Source: an uncultured Ruegeria sp.
GTDB taxonomy: Bacteria; Pseudomonadota; Alphaproteobacteria; Rhodobacterales; Rhodobacteraceae
DNA: 64,000 nt
NCBI RefSeq assembly: GCF_947500045.1
Contig: NZ_CANMQQ010000003.1
Span: 1-64,000 of the forward strand
Reading direction: 5' to 3'
Below, in pieces: positions 17,416-26,214 of this stretch (position 1 is its first letter; every line of letters starts with the position of its first letter). The notes beneath the pieces are model-generated. The model saw only the letters and a list, made by a program, of their open reading frames with translations, searched no databases and was not told the origin of the DNA. The position numbers and the translations under genes were made by a program.

Positions 17416-18387
17416 ATGAGTGGTCTGTTGGCCCTGTTGGATGATGTGGCAGGTATAGCAAAGGTTGCGGCGTCATCCGTGGATGATGTCGTGGCAGCAG
17501 CAGGCAAGGCAGGAGCCAAAACGGCTGGTGTGATCATTGATGACGCGGCAGTGACCCCAAAATACGTTCAAGGGTTCGCACCGGCGCGGGAATTACCAAT
17601 CATTTGGCGGATCGCGCGTGGATCGGTATTCAATAAAATTGTTCTGTTGCTGCCCGTGGCTTTGCTGTTGGCGAATTTGGCCCCTTGGCTGATCACACCG
17701 TTGCTTATGATCGGTGGCTCATACCTTTGCTTTGAAGGGGCCGAGAAAATCTTTCACGTCCTGTTCCCGCATGGCAGTCACGTCATCGAAGAAGACTTGA
17801 AAAACCGCGACCCGGGACATCTGGAAGAACAGAAAGTCAAAGGCGCGATCAAGACCGATTTTATTTTATCCGCCGAGATTATGACCATTGCGTTGGCAGC
17901 GATCGAGGCACCCAACCTTTGGATGCAGGCCGCGACGCTTGCGGTGGTCGGGCTGGGTGTGACCCTTGCGGTTTACGGCTCGGTCGCGCTGATTGTGAAG
18001 ATGGACGATGTGGGCTTGTATCTGGCACAGAACGCGCCGACGCCCATTGGGCGCGGGCTGGGCCGAGGTCTGGTCAAAGCCATGCCGGGTGTGATGAAGA
18101 CGCTTTCAATCGTTGGAACGGCTGCAATGCTCTGGGTCGGAGGGTCGATCATCATCCACGGGATGGAGGTTCTGGGTTTTGGCTGGCTTGGGCATCATAT
18201 CCATGATTGGGCTTACGCTGTCGGACATGCGGTGCCAGTTCAATGGGAGAAAGTCGCAGAGTGGATCGCCAAAGCCACCATGGACGGTGTATTCGGTTTG
18301 GCCTGGGGATTTGTTTTGATACCGTTGGCGACGAAAGTGATTGCGCCGATGATCGGGAAAACTTCAAGTAAGCCCAACGCTCACTGA
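17416..18387 (+). CDS. DUF808 (YedI-like) inner-membrane protein
   Basis: The 323-residue protein begins MSGLLALLDDVAGIAKVAASSVDDV, the conserved soluble start of DUF808/YedI. It has about five or six hydrophobic segments, for example around residues 72-106, 155-195 and 230-255, plus one at the C terminus. The N-terminal half contains the family segment TPKYVQGFAPARELPIIWRIARGS. The function of this family is not known. It is divergent from gap2 across the operator cluster and is followed by a 136-residue unknown gene. Confidence 0.87.
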   Translation: MSGLLALLDDVAGIAKVAASSVDDVVAAAGKAGAKTAGVIIDDAAVTPKYVQGFAPARELPIIWRIARGSVFNKIVLLLPVALLLANLAPWLITPLLMIGGSYLCFEGAEKIFHVLFPHGSHVIEEDLKNRDPGHLEEQKVKGAIKTDFILSAEIMTIALAAIEAPNLWMQAATLAVVGLGVTLAVYGSVALIVKMDDVGLYLAQNAPTPIGRGLGRGLVKAMPGVMKTLSIVGTAAMLWVGGSIIIHGMEVLGFGWLGHHIHDWAYAVGHAVPVQWEKVAEWIAKATMDGVFGLAWGFVLIPLATKVIAPMIGKTSSKPNAH

Positions 18388-18403
18388 ATCGAAGGTGTGA
18401 GTG

Positions 18404-18814
18404 ATGGAACTAAGTCATTTACCAGCCTATCGACCGGTTCAATTCCGGACCCGGTTTAAGTTGAGGGGGCTCGCAGCTAAACGCAAAGCTACAGCGTTGG
18501 CTGCCATGAACCTTGGTGCGGAACAAATGCCGTTTGAGCCGAACGCACTGTATCGGGTTCTGCATTTTCGGATCGACACGGCGGAAAAAGCTGCCGAACG
18601 TGCCAAATGGGCAGGCGGGCGCATGTTCAACCTGCTCACGGGTCAGTCCGCGCACTTCGTTCCGCTTTATGGAACGCATGTGCGGCAAGTTTTGTCTTGG
18701 GCCGGGCAATACGTACCCGGAGGGATTGCACCCGCGGAACGGTACGAACTGCGATTGGACTTTGCGAAACTAGCGCATAAGGCGTTAAAGGCGGAATTGG
18801 ACCAGCCAAAATAG
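18404..18814 (+). CDS. Hypothetical protein, 136 residues
   Basis: The product (MELSHLPAYRPVQFRTRF...) is basic and soluble with no signal peptide or membrane segment. It has a central region rich in Ala and aromatic residues (RMFNLLTGQSAHFVPLYGTHV). I do not recognise the family. The start could be GTG at 18401 or the adjacent ATG at 18404. It lies 14 bp after the DUF808 gene, probably in one transcript, and ends at a bidirectional terminator shared with transketolase. Confidence 0.65.
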   Translation: MELSHLPAYRPVQFRTRFKLRGLAAKRKATALAAMNLGAEQMPFEPNALYRVLHFRIDTAEKAAERAKWAGGRMFNLLTGQSAHFVPLYGTHVRQVLSWAGQYVPGGIAPAERYELRLDFAKLAHKALKAELDQPK

Positions 18815-18815
18815 G

Positions 18816-18846
18816 AAAGGGCGGCCGAGAAAGCCGCCCTTTGTAT
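18816..18846 (+). terminator. Rho-independent terminator between convergent genes
   Basis: The stem AAAGGGCGGC (18816-18825) / GCCGCCCTTT (18833-18842) is perfect with a 7-base loop. The A/T-rich ends let it work for both the + strand hypothetical gene and the - strand tkt. Confidence 0.88.
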
Positions 18847-18868
18847 CTTTGACTGTTGAGCCGAGAGT

Positions 18869-20893
18869 TTATAGCCCCAGCAATTCCTTGACCTTGGCAA
18901 CGGTCGCTTCGGCGGTAATGCCGAAGTGCTTGTAGAGCTCACCCGCCGGGGCCGACGCGCCAAAGCTCGACATTCCGATGAAACCCGCCTTGGCTTCACG
19001 ACCGCGCTCGCCCAGCAGCCAGCGATCCCAACCTCCGGCGCGAACGGCGGCCTCGATACCCACACGGATGGCACCAGCAGGCAGGACGCGTTTGCGATAG
19101 ACTTCATCCTGTTCGGCAAACAGCTCCATGCAGGGCATTGAGACGACGCGGGTGCCGATACCTTCGGCCTCGAGCATCGCTTTGGCTTCCATGGCCAGCG
19201 AGACCTCGGAACCGGTGGCGATCAGGATTGCCTGACGCTTGGCTTCCGCATCAGCGAGCACATAAGCGCCTTGTGAGGTCAGGTTCCTGCCTTTGTGCTC
19301 GGTCCGAACAGTCGGCACACCCTGACGGGTCAGGGACAAGACCGATGGGCTTTGCTTGAAGGTCAGGGCAAGTTCCCAAGCCTCGGCAGTTTCAATGACA
19401 TCTGCGGGACGAAACACATAGGTGTTCGGCGTGGCGCGCGATATGGCCAGATGTTCCACCGGCTGGTGGGTCGGGCCGTCTTCACCCAGACCTATCGAGT
19501 CATGGGTCATCACGAACACGGTCGGGATTTTCATCAATGCAGCCAGACGCATGGACGGGCGGGCATAGTCGGTAAAGGCCATGAAGGTCCCGCCATAGGG
19601 GCGGATGCCGCCATGCAGCGCCATGCCGTTCATCGCTGCCGCCATGCCGTGTTCGCGGATACCATAGTGGATATAGCGACCTTTGCGGTTTTCCGGCAGG
19701 AACACATCCATATCAGCAGATTTAGTGTTGTTCGAACCGGTCAGATCCGCCGAACCACCAATCGTTTCAGGCATGATTGGGTTCACGACATTCAGAACTT
19801 TTTCCGAAGAGGCGCGGGTGGCCAGTTTGGGTTGTTCTTCTGACATCTGTTTTTTGAACGAACGGATGGCACCGGTCAGTTTCTTGGGTGCGTCGAATGC
19901 ATAGGCGCGGTTGAACTCGGCCTGCTTGCGTTCGGACAGTTGGGCGAAACGCTCTTCCCAGGCTGCGCGCTCAGAGGTTCCGCGCGCGCCGATTGCCTCC
20001 CAAGCGGATTTCACGTTTGTTGGGATGTCGAATGCGCCGTGCGGCCAGCCATAGCCTTCTTTGGCAGCTTTCAGCTGATCCTGATCCGTCAACGCGCCAT
20101 GGCCTTTTGAGGTGTCCTGCGCGGCATGACCCAGAGCGATGTGGCTTTCGCAGGCGATCATGGTCGGTTTGTTCGATTTCTTGGCGCGCTCGATGGCGGC
20201 GTCGATGGCTTTGGGGTCGTGCCCATCGATTTCCAGTACCTGCCAGCCCGACGCTGCGAAACGGCGCACCTGATCAGTGCGGTCGGCGATGTCTACCGTG
20301 CCGTCGATGGTGATGTTGTTGTTGTCCCAGAAGACGATCAGTTTGCCCAGCTCATGACGGCCGGCAAGGGTGATCGCCTCTTGGCTGACACCTTCCATCA
20401 GGCAGCCGTCGCCTGCGATCACATAGGTATAGTGATCGACCACTTTCTTGCCGTATTGCGCGCGTTGAATTTCCTCGGCCATGGCGAAGCCCACAGCGTT
20501 TGAAATACCCTGACCCAGAGGGCCTGTGGTGGTCTCGATACCATCAACTAGGAAGTTCTCGGGGTGGCCGGCTGTTTTGGCACCAAGCTGGCGAAAGTTC
20601 TTGATCTCTTCCAGCGTCACGTCTGCATGTCCGGTGAGATACAGCAACGAATAGACCAGCATCGAACCGTGGCCCGCCGACAGGATGAACCGGTCGCGGT
20701 CCGGCCAGTTCGGCGCAGAGGCGTCAAATTTCAGGTGCTTTTCGAACAATACGGTCGCGACATCGGCCATGCCCATCGGCATACCGGAATGGCCGGAATT
20801 GGCGGCAGCGACGGCGTCAAGGGTCAGGGTGCGGATGGCCGCAGCTTTGTCCCAGTGTTCGGGGTTGGCATTGCGCAGCGCAGTCAGGTCCAC
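18869..20893 (-). CDS. tkt: Transketolase
   Basis: Transketolase is a TPP enzyme that moves two-carbon units between sugar phosphates. The 674-residue product has the N-terminal TPP domain with [18 protein letters not shown] and the DNNNITIDG metal-binding segment, the pyrimidine domain with [13 protein letters not shown] and [21 protein letters not shown], and a C-terminal domain. The start is GTG at 20893 with AAGGAA 8-9 bases upstream. It lies upstream of the gap2 gene on the same strand and is divergent from the zapA cluster. Confidence 0.97.
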   Translation of the reverse strand: MDLTALRNANPEHWDKAAAIRTLTLDAVAAANSGHSGMPMGMADVATVLFEKHLKFDASAPNWPDRDRFILSAGHGSMLVYSLLYLTGHADVTLEEIKNFRQLGAKTAGHPENFLVDGIETTTGPLGQGISNAVGFAMAEEIQRAQYGKKVVDHYTYVIAGDGCLMEGVSQEAITLAGRHELGKLIVFWDNNNITIDGTVDIADRTDQVRRFAASGWQVLEIDGHDPKAIDAAIERAKKSNKPTMIACESHIALGHAAQDTSKGHGALTDQDQLKAAKEGYGWPHGAFDIPTNVKSAWEAIGARGTSERAAWEERFAQLSERKQAEFNRAYAFDAPKKLTGAIRSFKKQMSEEQPKLATRASSEKVLNVVNPIMPETIGGSADLTGSNNTKSADMDVFLPENRKGRYIHYGIREHGMAAAMNGMALHGGIRPYGGTFMAFTDYARPSMRLAALMKIPTVFVMTHDSIGLGEDGPTHQPVEHLAISRATPNTYVFRPADVIETAEAWELALTFKQSPSVLSLTRQGVPTVRTEHKGRNLTSQGAYVLADAEAKRQAILIATGSEVSLAMEAKAMLEAEGIGTRVVSMPCMELFAEQDEVYRKRVLPAGAIRVGIEAAVRAGGWDRWLLGERGREAKAGFIGMSSFGASAPAGELYKHFGITAEATVAKVKELLGL

Positions 20894-21128
20894 GGGCGTA
20901 GTTCCTTTGGGTTACGGGCAGATGGGCGCTGAATACCATTCGATTGCCAAAGTGCAAGCAGAACTGGCTTAGCGGCCTTTTCCGCGCTTCAAGTGCGTTG
21001 TGCAAGTGATTGAAACCAAACAGTGGGTATTTTCTGTCACATTCCGTTAGACTGGGCCCGAGAGCCGCCGCTTTTTGATTCGGGCAGGCGAATAGCAGAA
21101 TGAACCTTGGTAAAGAGGTGACAGGGGC

Positions 21129-21962
21129 ATGAGTCAGATCGAAGAACTACAGCGCCGTATCATAACAGCGATGGAGCGGATCGGCAGCGGAGTTGACGCG
21201 CTTCAGGGCGCAGGACCTGCGGTCAGTGATGATGCTGCGGTGAACACGGCGCTTGAAGAAGAACGGTTGGCCAATGCGCAGCTAGAAGAGCGGTTGAAGT
21301 CTCTTAAGGAAAAGCACGCAATAGAAATAGACGCATTGCGGGCGCAGGTTGGTTCCGGAGATGAGGTTAATGCACTGCGTGAGCAGTTGGCGGCAGCGAC
21401 TTCGAAGCTTGCAACGGTTGAGGCTGCGCGCGCTGAGCTGGCCGAAGCCAAGGCCGCGTTAGAGAACAGTGACGAAGTGGCAGTGCTGAAAGCGGAAATT
21501 GAAACTCTGAAATCTTTCGAGAATGCCGCGGAAGAGGCCGAGTCGTTGCGGGCCGAGGTCGAACAATTGACCCCGATTGCCGACCGCGCGGAAGAGATGG
21601 AGGCGGAAATTTCCCACCTGCGCGCGGAATTGGTTGATAGTGAGCGCCTGACTGAACTTAACGCCGAGCTTGAGATGTTGCGCGCTGAACGCTCTAGTCA
21701 TGGCGCGGCGATGTCACGTCTTGATGACGATCTACAGCGATTGCGCAATGCGAATGAACAGTTGCGCGGCTCGGTGGATGAATTGCGAGCTGCTGCTGAA
21801 AAGGGCGTGTCAGATGCAGATATGCTGAACCGGGCTACCGCTGCTGAACTTGAGGCGACCCGCGCCGCGCGGGCATCGGACGCTGCCGAGGCACATGCGG
21901 TTCTGGCGCGACTTGAACCCCTGCTGAACCATGCCAACCTGGCTGAAGGAGAGGTAGAATAA
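21129..21962 (+). CDS. Coiled-coil protein upstream of zapA (ZauP-like candidate)
   Basis: The 277-residue protein is almost entirely heptad-like and rich in Ala, Glu, Leu and Arg (for example LRAEVEQL and MEAEISHLRAEL). It has no signal peptide or membrane segment. Its stop overlaps the zapA start by one base (TAATG), so the two are translationally linked. In Caulobacter a coiled-coil protein, ZauP, is encoded with ZapA and helps focus the Z-ring; this gene is the obvious positional counterpart. Function is inferred from context and architecture, since coiled coils give little sequence signal. Confidence 0.72.
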   Translation: MSQIEELQRRIITAMERIGSGVDALQGAGPAVSDDAAVNTALEEERLANAQLEERLKSLKEKHAIEIDALRAQVGSGDEVNALREQLAAATSKLATVEAARAELAEAKAALENSDEVAVLKAEIETLKSFENAAEEAESLRAEVEQLTPIADRAEEMEAEISHLRAELVDSERLTELNAELEMLRAERSSHGAAMSRLDDDLQRLRNANEQLRGSVDELRAAAEKGVSDADMLNRATAAELEATRAARASDAAEAHAVLARLEPLLNHANLAEGEVE

Positions 21963-22354
21963 TGCCCGAAGTTACAATTCACATCGGTGGTCGAGGTTTT
22001 GACGTCTCGTGTCAGGCAGGTGAAGAACCTTTTCTGCAAGCCGCAGCAAAGCTGCTGGATGACGAAGCGCAGGTTCTGTCGGATCAGATCGGACGCATGC
22101 CCGAGGCGCGCATGCTGCTGATGGCTGGCCTCATGCTGGCTGACAAAGCTGCAGCGCATGAAGATCGCCTGAAGATGGCAGAAGCCAAACTGGTTGAGGC
22201 TGAGACTGAGTTGACGCGTTTGCGCAACCAACCTCAGCCCGAGCCTGAACGGATCGAAGTTGCGGTTGTACCGCCCTCAGTCACAGATACGCTGGCGGAA
22301 ATGGCCGCACGTGCGGAGGCCTTGGCAGCGGTGATCGAGGAGAGAACAGCCTGA
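21962..22354 (+). CDS. zapA: Cell division protein ZapA
   Basis: ZapA binds and bundles FtsZ filaments. The 130-residue protein begins MPEVTIHIGGRGFDVSCQAGEEPFLQAAAKLLDDEA, the ZapA globular head, followed by a helical tail (LMLADKAAAHEDRLKMAEAKLVEAETELTRL) for the antiparallel coiled coil. A C-terminal extension rich in Pro and Glu follows. It overlaps the upstream coiled-coil gene by one base and the downstream MliC-like gene by one base (TGATG). Confidence 0.92.
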   Translation: MPEVTIHIGGRGFDVSCQAGEEPFLQAAAKLLDDEAQVLSDQIGRMPEARMLLMAGLMLADKAAAHEDRLKMAEAKLVEAETELTRLRNQPQPEPERIEVAVVPPSVTDTLAEMAARAEALAAVIEERTA

Positions 22355-22704
22355 TGACGGTTGCCCGCGCAGTTAAGTTGGCGGCCGCCGCCTCGCTGTG
22401 TGGTACGGCAGCACTGGCCGAGATCGACATTCTGTCAGTGACGTTTAGCTGTGAGAACGACACACAGGTGCCGGTGTCCTACTTCAACGCCGCCGATGGT
22501 GCAGGGGCTGCCGCAATGCTGTTGCAGGACCAATTGATTGCAATGAAGCAGGTCCAAAGCGGGTCGGGCATCCGTTATGAATCGGTAGACGGGGCAGGGA
22601 CATACACCCTGCGATCCAAAGGCTGGGAAGCCACAATCAGCCATCAGGCTGAAGGCAGCACAGCCCCGGAACTTGTCTTGCTCAGGGACTGCACCAGCCG
22701 ATAG
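22354..22704 (+). CDS. MliC-family C-type lysozyme inhibitor-like exported protein
   Basis: The 116-residue product has a signal peptide (about 1-22, ending ALA) and a small beta domain. The domain shows VTFSCENDTQVPVSYFN, then SGSGIRYESVDGAGTYTLRSKGWEATI, matching the MliC pattern of SCExG...VxYxN and SGaRYxs.dG...lxxKGxeA. Two Cys (one early, one in the C-terminal RDCTSR) could form a disulfide. MliC proteins protect periplasmic peptidoglycan from lysozyme. It is translationally coupled to zapA, an unusual partner, and converges on grxD with one base between stops. Confidence 0.75.
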   Translation: MTVARAVKLAAAASLCGTAALAEIDILSVTFSCENDTQVPVSYFNAADGAGAAAMLLQDQLIAMKQVQSGSGIRYESVDGAGTYTLRSKGWEATISHQAEGSTAPELVLLRDCTSR

Positions 22705-22705
22705 A

Positions 22706-23068
22706 TCAGCCGTTCGCTTCGCGGATTTTGTCCGCTGCGTCTTTGTTGTAGCCCACATTGTTTTCGTCAAACAACGTGTCCAGCTCACCCGATAGCGTCA
22801 TTTCAGTAATGATGTCGCAGCCGCCGACAAATTCACCTTTGACATAAAGCTGAGGAACAGTCGGCCAGTCGGAATAATCCTTAATACCCTGACGCACCCC
22901 TTCATCGGCCAGAACATTCACATCGGCGTATTCAACGCCCATGTAGTTCAACACTCCGGCCACACGCGAAGAAAAGCCGCATTGTGGCATCTCTTTGGTG
23001 CCTTTCATGTAAAGCACCACATCGTTGGCTTTGACGGTCTCGTCGATCTGAGTCTTAACGTCGCTCAT
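22706..23068 (-). CDS. grxD: Monothiol glutaredoxin (Grx4 type)
   Basis: The 120-residue protein has the monothiol active site CGFS at 30-33 and the glutathione-binding segments WPTVPQLYVKGEFVGGCDII. Such glutaredoxins carry [2Fe-2S] clusters and act with BolA proteins in iron sensing and cluster delivery. A bolA gene lies two genes upstream in the same operon. The true start is ATG at 23068 (MSDVKTQ). It overlaps the upstream small membrane gene by 14 bases. Confidence 0.95.
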   Translation of the reverse strand: MSDVKTQIDETVKANDVVLYMKGTKEMPQCGFSSRVAGVLNYMGVEYADVNVLADEGVRQGIKDYSDWPTVPQLYVKGEFVGGCDIITEMTLSGELDTLFDENNVGYNKDAADKIREANG

Positions 23069-23339
23069 CTTGCTTTTCCTTTTCATCCGCTTCTGCGGTG
23101 GTCGTTCCAGTCTGGGGCAGCGTTGGCGCCCATCCTTCTTCCTCAAGCCGCCGGTGTTCTGCTTGCGCAAGTTTCACAGGGTCCGGCCCGTAGCGTTCAA
23201 CGCCCTCGACCTTACTCAGCTTATCGGGGTCAGGGCGCATATCTGATAGTTTTCGTTTTCTGTTGCGCTTCACATAGGCTTCGATCAACGCGGCGGCAAC
23301 TATCAATGCTGCAATTGCGGCTATGATCCGGAGGCCCAT
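23055..23339 (-). CDS. Small membrane-anchored protein in the bolA-grxD cluster
   Basis: The 94-residue product has one N-terminal membrane helix (GLRIIAAIAALIVAAALIEAYV) followed by a Lys/Arg stop-transfer patch and a charged cytoplasmic tail (DPDKLSKVEGVERYGPDPVKLAQAEHRRLEEEGW, then a Glu/Lys-rich end). The family is not recognised. It sits between bolA and grxD and overlaps grxD by 14 bases, so it is probably cotranscribed. The start at 23339 puts the hydrophobic segment at the N terminus, although the ribosome-binding site is weak. Confidence 0.7.
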   Translation of the reverse strand: MGLRIIAAIAALIVAAALIEAYVKRNRKRKLSDMRPDPDKLSKVEGVERYGPDPVKLAQAEHRRLEEEGWAPTLPQTGTTTAEADEKEKQDERR

Positions 23340-23488
23340 GATCAAATTCAATCCTTTGCGTGTTGAAATAAGTAATCGCGACGCTGTTTCTGCCTTGTGT
23401 CTCTCCAATATCGAGGCCCATATTTAACGAACCCAACGACATCATCACACCACGAAAAGGCAAAGAGGATATCCAGCAGTGTCGACAC

Positions 23489-23725
23489 TTACTCCGGGAT
23501 TTTTGTCGTCAACGCCAGCGCGTGCAGCTCGCCAGCCGGACCATCCATCTTACCTTTCAGAGCCGCATAAACTGCGCGCTGCTGTTGCACGCGGTTCTTG
23601 CCACGAAAGCTCTCGTCTACGACCATCGCGGACATATGTACGCCGTCCTGACCGCCAACCTGGATTTCCGCGTCGGGAAAGGCTTCGCGCAGCAGGGATT
23701 CGATTTGGTGGGCGCTCATCGGCAT
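23489..23725 (-). CDS. bolA: BolA-family protein
   Basis: The 78-residue protein has the BolA/IbaG class II KH-like fold signature: IESLLREAFPDAEIQV, VDESFRGKNRVQQQRAVYAAL and a C-terminal ELHALALTT with the conserved His. It partners with monothiol glutaredoxin in iron-sulfur handling; grxD is in the same operon. ATG at 23725 (MPMSAHQIES) has AGGAG 8 bases upstream; a second ATG at 23719 is also possible. Confidence 0.93.
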   Translation of the reverse strand: MPMSAHQIESLLREAFPDAEIQVGGQDGVHMSAMVVDESFRGKNRVQQQRAVYAALKGKMDGPAGELHALALTTKIPE

Positions 23726-23862
23726 GTAGGTTTCTCCTGAAGGTCTTTCCCAAGATGTAGAGCGCCTGAACCGGGCGCGCAAGGGCGCTCGGGTGCGCCA
23801 TCATGACGAAAACTGCGCCCGAGGCTGGGCGCAAGATTTGAGCAAACGCGATGTTGGTGTGA

Positions 23863-26022
23863 TCAGGCGACAGCTTCGGCGAAACTGCTGCGGAAAGTTG
23901 CCGCCAGTTCTTCAAGCGCGGCCTCAGAGCTGCCGATCTTGACGCAATCGCCGGTGAAGCGGCCGACCGAAATCAAGGGAACCCCAGCCTGACCGGCGGC
24001 GATCATCAACGCCTCGGCTTGATCGAAGTTGCACGCAACCAAATAACGGGCCTGATCTTCGCCAAAAAGGAATTCGGTCGACGCATCATCGAGACAAACG
24101 CCCACACCGGCAGCTTCGGCCAGTTCAAACGCGGCCAGCGCAAGCCCGCCATCGCTGAGATCGGTACAGGCCTTGATCATCTCGCGATTGGCGCGGATGA
24201 AGTCGCCATTACGCTGCTCGGCGTCCAAATCGACATGAGGGGCATCGCCATCTTCCCGGTTGAACACCTCGGCCAGCAATGCAGATTGGCCCAGATGGCC
24301 GTTGGATTTACCGATCACCAACGCAACATGACCCTCACGGACTTCGTTGCCGATGATCTCATCCGCATGGTGCAGCAGACCCACAGCACCGATTGTTGGT
24401 GTGGGCAGGATCGCCTGACCGTCGGTTTCGTTATAAAGTGAGACATTACCCGACACGATGGGCATATCCAGAGCACCAACCGCGGCACCGATGCCCTGGA
24501 TCGCGCCAACGAACTGGCCCATGATTTCGGGCTTTTCGGGGTTGCCAAAATTCAGGTTGTCCGTGGTTGCCAGCGGCTTCGCGCCCACAGCGGTTAGGTT
24601 GCGATAAGCTTCGGCCACGGCTTGTTTACCGCCTTCGACCGGGTTGGCGCGGACGTAGCGCGGGGTGACGTCGCTGGTGAAAGCCAGCACTTTGTCAGTG
24701 CCATGAACACGGACCATTCCTGCACCCAATCCCGGAGTACGGTTCGAATCCGCCATGACCATCGTGTCGTATTGTTCATACACCCATTGTTTGCCGGCAT
24801 AGTTTGGCGAAGCAAGCAGCGCGCGCAGCCCATCGATTGGATCGATCTGAGGCACTTCGGCAAGTTCTTCTGCCTCGGGGGTCGGTTCCCATGGGCGGTC
24901 ATATTCCGGTGCGGTCGAGGACAGTTTGGACAGAACGAGATCGGCCTTGACCTCACCTTTGTGCATGATCAGGAAGCGATCTTCGGCGATCGTTTCGCCA
25001 ACGATGGCGAAATCCAGGTCCCATTTGTCAAAAACGGCACGGGCCTCGGCTTCAAGTTCGGGCTTGAGAACCATCAGCATCCGTTCCTGAGATTCGGACA
25101 GCATCATCTCGTATGCGGTCATATTCTCTTCGCGCTGGGGCACGTTTTCCAGATCGAGGCGCACTCCAAGGCCACCCTTGTCACCCATTTCTACAGCCGA
25201 GCAGGTCAGGCCCGCAGCACCCATATCCTGGATCGAGATCACTGCGCCGGTCTGCATCAGCTCTAACGTGGCTTCCATCAGGCGTTTTTCGGTGAAGGGG
25301 TCGCCTACCTGAACGGTGGGGCGCTTTTCTTCGATTGTATCGTCGAACTCGGCGGATGCCATCGTCGCGCCGCCCACGCCGTCACGACCGGTTTTTGCGC
25401 CCAGATAAACAACGGGCATACCGACACCCGATGCGGCCGAGTAGAAAATCTTATCACTGTCGGCCAGACCCGCAGCGAAAGCGTTCACAAGGCAGTTGCC
25501 GTTATAAGCCGGATGAAAACGGACCTCACCACCCACGCAGGGAACACCAAAGCAGTTGCCGTAACCACCGATGCCTTCAACCACACCATTCACCAGTTGA
25601 CGCGTCTTATGGTGGTCGGGCTCACCAAAGGACAGCGCGTTCATCGAGGCAATCGGACGCGCGCCCATGGTGAAGACATCGCGTAGAATGCCGCCCACGC
25701 CAGTCGCTGCACCTTGATAGGGTTCGATATAGGACGGATGATTGTGGCTTTCCATCTTGAACACCACAGCCTGGCCATCACCAATATCAACAACGCCCGC
25801 GTTCTCGCCCGGTCCGCAAATGACCTGAGGGCCGGATGTGGGCAGGGTACGCAGCCATTTCTTCGAGGATTTGTAGGAACAATGCTCGTTCCACATGGCC
25901 GAGAAGATGCCCAGTTCGGTGAATGTCGGCTCGCGCCCGATGATCTCGAGGATCATGTCGTATTCCTCGGGCTTGAGCCCGTGTGCAGAAATCAGATCCG
26001 GGGTGATGGCGGGCTCTTGCAT
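23863..26022 (-). CDS. purL: Phosphoribosylformylglycinamidine synthase, PurL subunit
   Basis: PurL converts FGAR to FGAM with ATP and glutamine-derived ammonia in purine synthesis, working with PurS and PurQ (43755-44680). The product is about 719 residues and of the small PurL type. It shows [47 protein letters not shown] and [10 protein letters not shown], all AIR-synthase-related features. Two starts are possible: ATG 26022 ([10 protein letters not shown], with AGGA 6-7 bases upstream), chosen here, or ATG 26040. It is the first gene of the purL-bolA-grxD cluster. Confidence 0.96.
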   Translation of the reverse strand: MQEPAITPDLISAHGLKPEEYDMILEIIGREPTFTELGIFSAMWNEHCSYKSSKKWLRTLPTSGPQVICGPGENAGVVDIGDGQAVVFKMESHNHPSYIEPYQGAATGVGGILRDVFTMGARPIASMNALSFGEPDHHKTRQLVNGVVEGIGGYGNCFGVPCVGGEVRFHPAYNGNCLVNAFAAGLADSDKIFYSAASGVGMPVVYLGAKTGRDGVGGATMASAEFDDTIEEKRPTVQVGDPFTEKRLMEATLELMQTGAVISIQDMGAAGLTCSAVEMGDKGGLGVRLDLENVPQREENMTAYEMMLSESQERMLMVLKPELEAEARAVFDKWDLDFAIVGETIAEDRFLIMHKGEVKADLVLSKLSSTAPEYDRPWEPTPEAEELAEVPQIDPIDGLRALLASPNYAGKQWVYEQYDTMVMADSNRTPGLGAGMVRVHGTDKVLAFTSDVTPRYVRANPVEGGKQAVAEAYRNLTAVGAKPLATTDNLNFGNPEKPEIMGQFVGAIQGIGAAVGALDMPIVSGNVSLYNETDGQAILPTPTIGAVGLLHHADEIIGNEVREGHVALVIGKSNGHLGQSALLAEVFNREDGDAPHVDLDAEQRNGDFIRANREMIKACTDLSDGGLALAAFELAEAAGVGVCLDDASTEFLFGEDQARYLVACNFDQAEALMIAAGQAGVPLISVGRFTGDCVKIGSSEAALEELAATFRSSFAEAVA

Positions 26023-26120
26023 CGTCTGTCCTGTGTCCATGGTGACCGAGATTGCGGGCCTTGTAGGGCAAGGGCGCGCCCGTGGGAAGGGTCAAGACAG
26101 CGCAGGGTCACCCACATAAG

Positions 26121-26152
26121 AAAAAACGGAACCGGCGATGACGCCGGTTCCG
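26121..26152 (-). terminator. Rho-independent terminator of the mscS-like gene
   Basis: The arms CGGAACCGGCG (26127-26137) and CGCCGGTTCCG (26142-26152) form a perfect 11-bp stem, followed on the minus strand by a run of six T. It lies about 60 bp past the channel gene stop. Confidence 0.92.
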
Positions 26153-26214
26153 CATTGGGTGCATTGCAGATTTGCTGGATCAGCCGCAATTTTACTTGCG
26201 TCTGACCCAAACGG

